Origin: Haliotis asinina | Taxonomy: Eukaryota; Mollusca; Gastropoda; Lepetellida; Haliotidae | Assembly: GCF_037392515.1 (NCBI RefSeq) | Contig: NC_090285.1 | Span: 2,483,501 to 2,547,500 of the forward strand | Direction of reading: 5' to 3' | Length of the DNA: 64,000 nt | Part shown: positions 56,999-64,000 of the stretch, piece by piece | Layout: every line of letters begins with the position of its first letter | Numbering within the stretch: position 1 is the stretch's first letter | Notes under the pieces: generated by a model | What the model was told of the DNA's origin: nothing | Database searches by the model: none | Seen by the model: only the letters and a program-made list of their open reading frames with translations | Program-made: the position numbers and the translations under genes

Positions 56999-58060
56999 GG
57001 CATATTGTCAGCACTCAACGAAGATGTAAACTGGAATATATCACACGCTACTGGCTAAGCTGCTTGAACAATTCACGTCTTTTCTTGTGCAAACAAGGAT
57101 CGTCCCCTGGCATTTCACTCACACGGACACTACACAAAACTGTGTGGGTTTTCAACAATTTATTGTACACTGTAACTGTACAAGCAACAGAGAATACGTC
57201 AACTTGAAAACAACATCGATTATTCTTCAGCAATACACTTCAGTTACAAGTAGAACGAATATTACGCAACAATAAATTACTTCTGAACGATTAATTGAAC
57301 GCAGCACTGTGTTATTTGCAGACATTAAATCAACTCCAGAAAAATATCAGTCAACTTTACACAGCAAGAACATCCGAATACACGTTACAAAAATACTTGT
57401 CATCCGCTATGTTCGCTTGGTGGGTTAAGCTACAAAATAACGCCAATTCAATATCCAAATATGAGCCAAAATATTTCATATCATCAACAACCCTGAATCA
57501 CGCATTATCCGATCCATTTCATTGGAGTTAAGCTGAGTTCAGCGGGGTTTCCACCTCCAACTCCGCGTGTGTTCTTTTGTTGATATTTTACTATTTTGGA
57601 AACGGATCGAGTTCAGATCTGTCCAAACAGATTGTGTACGCTTATACACCATAAACACTACCGACAAAATCATGTCCGGAAAACCAATCCCCTGGTTTGC
57701 TCTGTGTCATACATTCGCCTGTTTCTTTTATCAGGAGAACATGTCAATAGCCTTGGCATTTATTTGTGACGTGATGGCACTATGGTAGGATATTCTCACG
57801 TTTCAGCGAACACTTGGTATTTGGCTTAATAATGATTCATAAAGACATAGTTTGGTCGAATAGTGCAAACGTATTTGGCAAGGATTTCCTGTGTGATTTT
57901 TTTTTCTATTTACACCGAACAGAATTTGTTTTTGAGGATAGCAAAGACTGGTTATGCATTACACAATAATCTATATCAGTACATTAACATAGTATACAGG
58001 TACTCCATCAAGCTAAGGCTACACCAGGTTTATATGAATTAAAATATTGTGTTCATATTA
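56999..58060. other. No gene recognised
   Basis: About 1 kb downstream of GPCR paralog 2; short frames only. Confidence 0.4.
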
Positions 58061-58066
58061 CCTTGC

Positions 58067-59452
58067 TCATGCACCATTGCTTACACTGTCAGAGATAGTG
58101 GACATTTTCGTCTGAGGCTCGGAGAGAGTAGAATCTCGCTTGTACTTCTGTCGTCTGCACATCGTGGCCATGAAAGGAAGTCGTCTGAAGAAGGTTCGTC
58201 GGTAAGCCTTACTTAGTGTGATGTAGAACACGAAGTCGGTGGACAGGCTGAACATGATGAGTAAACCGTTGACGTCTTTCATCAGCATATTGACATAATG
58301 TTCCTTCCTGTATATATTATAGTCAGCCACAAATGCCTGGACCACTGAGTCGGTTGCCAGAGGAATTGCCAGCACTGTGAACAGGAATGTCGACGTTAGG
58401 ATGGTGATTGTAGTCTGCCTCTCTCGCTTTGCCGTCTTCTCTGCATCCACAGTCGTGTTCATCTTTGCTCTGTTCTTGCTGTGTTTTCTGAGAGCCAGGA
58501 GGACGCATAGGTTCATGACGAGGCCACACACGAGGACGAGGTATGTGTATAGTACTTTATTGGCCATTCCAAGACCAAGAAGGAAGTCCCTGTTATTTAT
58601 GAAAATCGCCGATGGCGCGAGGGTATAGTCTGTCGTGTTCGGTTTGGGCACAACATTGTATTTAAATGATCCTGGTAAATGGCAGGAAAAGCAAATAATC
58701 GTCACCGATATTATGAAGATAATTGGTGACTTGATAAGACGAAAGTTTCTGGACTTCAAAGGGAAGGCAACTGCTAGGAAGCGCTCCGTGGACACCAGAA
58801 CAGTAAAACAGTACATCAGGACACGGAGACTCGCCAAACAGAAATTTGATCCAAACAAAGCAAAATACAGATAGTCTTGCCTCTTGACTGCATCAGTTCC
58901 GTATACTTGTCTAAGAATGTGCCTCGCAGAAGATAATACGGCAAAGAGGAGTTCATCAGCGGCGAGAGCTATCAGGTAAGTGTTTGTGGGACTCCTCATG
59001 GAGGGGTCCGTGTACACCAACAGATTGAATGTGTTCAGAAGGACTGCACTGAAGAACAGAGGAAAGAGGAGGTAACGGCTTATGTTTCCTCCCAGTTCAT
59101 ATTGTTCCTTACTGAGCTGTCCCTGCGAGATGATGGAAACAGGTGAAGACTTTATCTCTGAACACGTGTTACTCCCGTCGCTGCATGACTTTGTCTTGGT
59201 CTCACCGTCGGTGTCGTTGAAGTCGGGATGTACATCAGGGGTGTCACACAGCACACCGTCAGTATAGCCATCCATTAAATCTGGATCTACAGTACAGTTC
59301 CCCGACCTGGAAACAGACATGGTATCAGGACTTGAGATGTCTAATCCTTCCTGATCTCTGTAGTCTGAGGTTGTCATGGTTTGTTCGGCCCGGCCTACAA
59401 CTGCTCCCAGCAACACAGTAAAGCAACAGATGTAAAGTGTATGAAGCGCCAT
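58067..59452 (-). CDS. Intronless class A GPCR, paralog 2
   Basis: 461 residues from ATG 59452 (MALHTLYICC). This start is chosen because it aligns with paralog 1 and lies just below a TATA box; an upstream in-frame extension has no ATG. Signal peptide, acidic ectodomain with NCT and NDT sites and two extra Cys (SCSDGSNTC), seven membrane segments, STERF in TM3, DFVFY in TM7. TM2 reads LIALAADELLF, with Asp166 at the usual sodium-site position. The C-terminal third, from ICL3 through TM6/TM7 and tail, is nearly identical to paralog 1, whereas the ectodomain and ECL2 differ more. No TM3/ECL2 cysteine pair. Expected at the plasma membrane; ligand unknown. Duplication is clear; tandem orientation preserved. 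Confidence 0.87.
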   Translation of the reverse strand: MALHTLYICCFTVLLGAVVGRAEQTMTTSDYRDQEGLDISSPDTMSVSRSGNCTVDPDLMDGYTDGVLCDTPDVHPDFNDTDGETKTKSCSDGSNTCSEIKSSPVSIISQGQLSKEQYELGGNISRYLLFPLFFSAVLLNTFNLLVYTDPSMRSPTNTYLIALAADELLFAVLSSARHILRQVYGTDAVKRQDYLYFALFGSNFCLASLRVLMYCFTVLVSTERFLAVAFPLKSRNFRLIKSPIIFIISVTIICFSCHLPGSFKYNVVPKPNTTDYTLAPSAIFINNRDFLLGLGMANKVLYTYLVLVCGLVMNLCVLLALRKHSKNRAKMNTTVDAEKTAKRERQTTITILTSTFLFTVLAIPLATDSVVQAFVADYNIYRKEHYVNMLMKDVNGLLIMFSLSTDFVFYITLSKAYRRTFFRRLPFMATMCRRQKYKRDSTLSEPQTKMSTISDSVSNGA

Positions 59453-59493
59453 CTCAAGCCACCTGAGTGTGTGTCGTGTGTACAAGCGCCGTA

Positions 59494-59501
59494 CTTATAT
59501 A
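59494..59501 (-). promoter_or_regulatory. TATA box of GPCR paralog 2
   Basis: TATATAAG on the minus strand, 42 bp upstream of the ATG. Confidence 0.6.
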
Positions 59502-59509
59502 GCCAGTGG

Positions 59510-60165
59510 GTGGGTAAGGTTGATTTGACCATGTTGTGATCAATGCAGAGCGTCCAACGATGGATCAGCTGCATGTATGGTGCTAATGTCCCTGCTGTTA
59601 TGTTATCCGTAATTCGATTTCTTACAGAAAAAGATGAGATTTTGACGTGGAATTGCCTCGATATGTTAATTTCGTTCAGATCACGGACAGACGAGTAAAA
59701 CACATTCTTCAGACGATGCCTTAGCTAATTGTGAATGGAAGGTTCTTCAAGAAGCTTTAAAAACTTTAAAAAGTTTTTTATGACAAAATAGGTCAATTAG
59801 TAGGTCAATTCCCTATTTTACTTGTATCGTACGTTTCCGTGGCTATTTTTCATGTGTGAACGACTGGTTTGCCTTTGCAGGTATTTGTGCCGATGGCCAA
59901 TCCATGTTACTGTTGCTACATAGTTTTGACATAATCGACATAATTGGACTTTTAGTAGAGATTAGACAGTTTGTCACTTTTTGTGTCTTTTCAGTAATTG
60001 TTAGATTGAGCGGTCTGTGTTGAGGTATGGGAGTTACTGTCACCCTAGCGCTAAAACTACCTTGAGGATATGTTAAGCATAACAATATATACGCTGCAAT
60101 TATTCCAGGTCCATAGTATGCATCCGGTATAATATGTGCATTGTCAGTTGACTTACTCGAGATTT
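59510..60165. other. Upstream region of GPCR paralog 2; nothing further recognised
   Basis: No gene or named repeat seen. Confidence 0.4.
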
Positions 60166-60169
60166 AGCT

Positions 60170-63100
60170 GTGTGTTTCATGTATTCCCCTGTGCACCGTC
60201 CTAGGGGCCAAGTACTCTGTACTAGTACCCTCCTGTATTCCCCTGTTTACCGTGTCAGGGGCCAAGTACTCTGTACTAGTACCCTCCTGTATCCCCCTGT
60301 TTACCGTGTCAGCGGCCAAGTACTCTGTACTAGTACCCTCCTGTATTCCCCTGTTTACCGTGTCAGGGGCCAAGTACTCTGTACTAGTACCCTCCTGTAT
60401 CCCCCTGTTTACCGTGTCAGGGGCCAAGTCCTCTGTACTAGTACCCTCCTGTATCCCCCTGTTTACCGTGCCATGGGCCAAGTACTCTGTACTAGTACCC
60501 TCCTGTATTCCCCTGTTTACCGTGTCAGGGGCCAAGTACTCAGTACTAGTACCCTCCTGTATTCCCCTGTTTACCGTGCCATGGGCCAAGTACTCTGTAC
60601 TAGTACCCTCCTGTATCCCCCTGTTTACCGTGTCAGGGGCCAAGTCCTCTGTACTAGTACCCTCCTGTATTCCCCTGTTTACCGTGACAGGGGCCAAGTA
60701 CTCTGTACTAGTACCCTCCTGTATCCCCCTGTTTACCGTGCCATGGGCCAAGTCCTCTGTACTAGTACCCTCCTGTATTCCCCTGTTTACCGTGCCATGG
60801 GCCAAGTACTCTGTACTAGTACCCTCCTGTACTCCCCTGTTTACCGTGCCATGGGCCAAGTACTCTGTACTAGTACCCTCCTTTATTCCCCTGTTTACCG
60901 TGCCATGGGCCAAGTACTCTGTACTAGTACCCTCCTGTATTCCCCTGTTTACCGTGCCATAGGCCAAGTGCTCTGTACTAGTACCCTCCTGTATTCCCCT
61001 ATTTACCGTGCCATGGGCCAAGTACTCTGTACTAGTACCCTCCTGTTTCCCCCTGTTTACCGTGCCATGGGCCAAGTACTCTGTACTAGTACCCTCCTGT
61101 ATTCCCCTGTTTACCGTGTCAGGGGCCAAGTACTCTGTACTAGTACCCTCCTGCATCCCCCTGTTTACCGTGTCAGGGGCCAAGTACTCTGTACTAGTAC
61201 CCTCCTGTATCCCCCTGTTTACCGTGCCATGGGCCAAGTACTCTGTACTAGTACCCTCCTGTATTCCCCTGTTTACCGTGTCAGGGGCCAAGTACTCAGT
61301 ACTAGTACCCTCCTGTATTCCCCTGTTTACCGTGCCATGGGCCAAGTACTCTGTACTAGTACCCTCCTGTATCCCCCTGTTTACCGTGTCAGGGGCCAAG
61401 TCCTCTGTACTAGTACCCTCCTGTATTCCCCTGTTTACCGTGACAGGGGCCAAGTACTCTGTACTAGTACCCTCCTGTATCACCCTGTTTACCGTGCCAT
61501 GGGCCAAGTACTCTGTACTAGTACCCTCCTGTAACCCCCTGTTTACCGTGCCATGGGCCAAGTACTCTGTACTAGTACCCTCCTGTAATCCCCTGTTTAC
61601 CGTGCCATGGGCCAAGTACTCTGTACTAGTACCCTCCTTTATTCCCCTGTTTACCGTGCCAGGGGCCAAGTACTCTGTACTAGTACCCTCCTGTATTCCC
61701 CTGTTTACCGTGCCATGGGCCAAGTGCTCTGTACTAGTACCCTCCTGTATTCCCCTATTTACCGTGCCATGGGCCAAGTACTCTGTACTAGTACCCTCCT
61801 GTTTCCCCCTGTTTACCGTGCCATGGACCAAGTACTCTGTACTAGTACCCTCCTGTATCCCCCTGTTTACCGTGCCATGGGCCAAGTACTCTGTACTAGT
61901 ACCCTCCTGTATTCCCCTGTTTACCGTGCCATGGGCCAAGTACTCTGTACTAGTACCCTCCTGTATTCCCCTGTTTACCGTGCCATGGGCCAAGTACTCT
62001 GTACTAGTACCCTTCTGTATTCCCCTGTTTACCGTGCCAGGAGCCAAGTACTCTGTACTAGTACCCTCCTGTATTCCCCTGTTTACCGTGCCAGGAGCCA
62101 AGTACTCTGTACTAGTACCCTCCTGTATCCCCCTGTTTACCGTGCCAGGGGCCAAGTACTCTGCACTAGTACCCTCCTGTATCCCCCTGTTTACCGTGTC
62201 AGGGGCCAAGTACTCTGTACTAGTACCCTCCTGTATTCTCCTGTTTACCGTGCCATGGGCCAAGTACTCTGTACTAGTACCCTCCTGTATTCCCCTGTTT
62301 ACCGTGCCATGGGCCAAGTACTCTGTACTAGTACCCTCCTGTATTCCCCTGTTTACCGTGCCATGGGCCAAGTACTCTGTACTAGTACCCTTCTGTATTC
62401 CCCTGTTTACCGTGTCAGGGGCCAAGTACTCTGTACTAGTACCCTCCTGTATTCCCCTGTTTACCGTGCCATGGGCCAAGTGCTCAGTACTAGTACCCTC
62501 CTGTATCCCCCTGTTTACCGTGTCATGGGCCAAGTACTCTGTACTAGTACCCTCCTGTATCCCCCTGTTTACCGTGCCATGGGCCAAGTACTCTGTACTA
62601 GTACCCTCCTGTATCCCCCTGTTTACCGTGCCATGGGCCAAGTACTCTGTACTAGTACCCTCCTGTAGCCCCCTGTTTACCGTGCCATGGGCCAAGTTTT
62701 CTGTACTAGTACCCTCCTGTATCCCCCTGTTTACCGTGTCAGGGGCCAAGTACTCTGTACTAGTACCCTCCTGTATCCCCCTGTTTACCGTGCCATGGGC
62801 CAAGTACTCTGTACTAGTACCCTCCTGTATTCCCCTGTTTACCGTGTCAGGGGCCAAGTACTCTGTACTAGTACCCTCCTGTATCCCCCTGTTTACCGTG
62901 TCAGGGGCCAAGTACTCTGTACTAGTACCCTCTTGTATTCCCCTGTTTACCGTGTCAATGGCCAAGTACTCTGTACTAGTACCCTCCTGTATCACCCTGT
63001 TTACCGTGTCAGGGGCCAAGTCCTCTGTACTAGTACCCTCCTGTATCCCCCTGTTTACCGTGCCATGGGCCAAGTACTCTGTACTAGTACCCTCCTGTAC

Positions 63101-64000
63101 TCCCCTGTTTACCGTGTCAGGGGCCAAGTACTCAGTACTAGTACCCTCCTGTATTCCCCTGTTTACCGTGCCATGGGCCAAGTACTCTGTACTAGTACCC
63201 TCCTGTATCCCCCTGTTTACCGTGTCAGGGGCCAAGTCCTCTGTACTAGTACCCTCCTGTATTCCCCTGTTTACCGTGACAGGGGCCAAGTACTCTGTAC
63301 TAGTACCCTCCTGTATCCCCCTGTTTACCGTGCCATGGGCCAAGTCCTCTGTACTAGTACCCTCCTGTATCCCCCTGTTTACCGTGCCATGGGCCAAGTA
63401 CTCTGTACTAGTACCCTCCTGTACTCCCCTGTTTACCGTGCCATGGGCCAAGTACTCTGTACTAGTACCCTCCTTTATTCCCCTGTTTACCGTGCCATGG
63501 GCCAAGTACTCTGTACTAGTACCCTCCTGTATTCCCCTGTTTACCGTGCCATGGGCCAAGTGCTCTGTACTAGTACCCTCCTGTATTCCCCTATTTACCG
63601 TGCCATGGGCCAAGTACTCTGTACTAGTACCCTCCTGTTTCCCCCTGTTTACCGTGCCATGGGCCAAGTCCTCTGTACTAGTACCCTCCTGTTTCCCCCT
63701 GTTTACCGTGCCATGGGCCAAGTACTCTGTACTAGTACCCTCCTGTATCCCCCTGTTTACCGTGCCATGGGCCAAGTACTCTGTACTAGTACCCTCCTGT
63801 ATTCCCCTGTTTACCGTGCCATGGGCCAAGTACTCTGTACTAGTACCCTCCTGTATTCCCCTGTTTACCGTGCCATGGGCCAAGTACTCTGTACTAGTAC
63901 CCTTCTGTATTCCCCTGTTTACCGTGCCAGGAGCCAAGTACTCTGTACTAGTACCCTCCTGTATTCCCCTGTTTACCGTGCCAGGAGCCAAGTACTCTGT
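60170..64000. repeat. 54-bp minisatellite, about 71 copies, running off the window
   Basis: Unit core ccaagtactctgtactagta + ccctcctgta + tccccctgtttaccgtg + ccatggg/tcaggg. Each unit contains the palindrome gtactagtac. 54 is a multiple of three, so both strands stay open over long distances (18-residue repeats); these frames are not credible proteins. Variants form higher-order blocks: a run with aagtcctctg, gtgacaggggcc and aagtcctctg again appears near 60640, 61400 (partly) and 63230. Confidence 0.95.

Noticed and set aside
60164..63991. 1275-residue minus-strand open frame of 18-residue repeats (and long plus-strand frames)
   Set aside because: It consists only of the 54-bp minisatellite. 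Frames are open on both strands because 54 is divisible by three. No signal peptide, non-repeat domain or splice context supports a protein.

Overview
The window looks like a repeat-rich stretch of a gastropod mollusc genome, most likely an abalone (Haliotis). The clue is a SINE family whose 3' end reads as a conserved motif around 'caatattccagcta' followed by (GAGT)n/(ACTC)n; I recall this family as very common in abalone, but that is memory, not a search. Nothing suggests a bacterium or an episome: there are no operons, and the genes are intronless receptors, one spliced exon and many eukaryotic transposons.

Layout. 0-10 kb: an I-superfamily-like (RNase H-bearing) non-LTR retrotransposon family. 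There is a 3' part (copy A, 1-1923), a complete element with both ORFs open and a perfect 14-bp target-site duplication (copy B, 2164-8292), a SINE with its own TSD, and a 3' UTR fragment (copy D). 10-17.6 kb: a 69-bp minisatellite fused in frame to a 3'-truncated antisense copy C of the same family, abutting a decayed LINE of another clade. 17.6-24.9 kb: dispersed repeats, SINE pieces, an RT fragment, and one isolated splice-bounded exon resembling CDK5RAP1. 25-36 kb: decayed LINEs of several clades, an ORF1/5' UTR relic of the first family, and a recent ~0.55 kb tandem duplication. 35.8-42 kb: a Tc1-like transposon interrupted by a MITE, microsatellites, and a PIF/Harbinger deletion derivative. 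42-60 kb: two intronless paralogous class A GPCR genes on the minus strand, 15.8 kb apart, each with a TATA box about 43 bp upstream of the ATG. Between them lie a 41-bp minisatellite (about 63 copies), a 25-bp minisatellite and a decayed Penelope-like element. 60.2-64 kb: a 54-bp minisatellite (about 71 copies) that runs off the window end.

How the parts relate. The only credible host genes are the two GPCRs (one with an unusual Lys where class A receptors have Asp2.50) and the CDK5RAP1-like exon. The rest is a record of retroelement activity. The full-length LINE and the SINEs share a 3' terminal segment and the same (ACTC)n tail, which fits the LINE enzyme mobilising the SINEs and seeding the GAGT/ACTC microsatellites. 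A relic of the LINE 5' UTR also carries a segment matching the SINE head. Several tandem arrays appear to have grown from, or to abut, mobile-element ends.

Limits: all homology calls come from reading motifs. No database search, alignment program or folding program was run, and boundaries of decayed elements are approximate.
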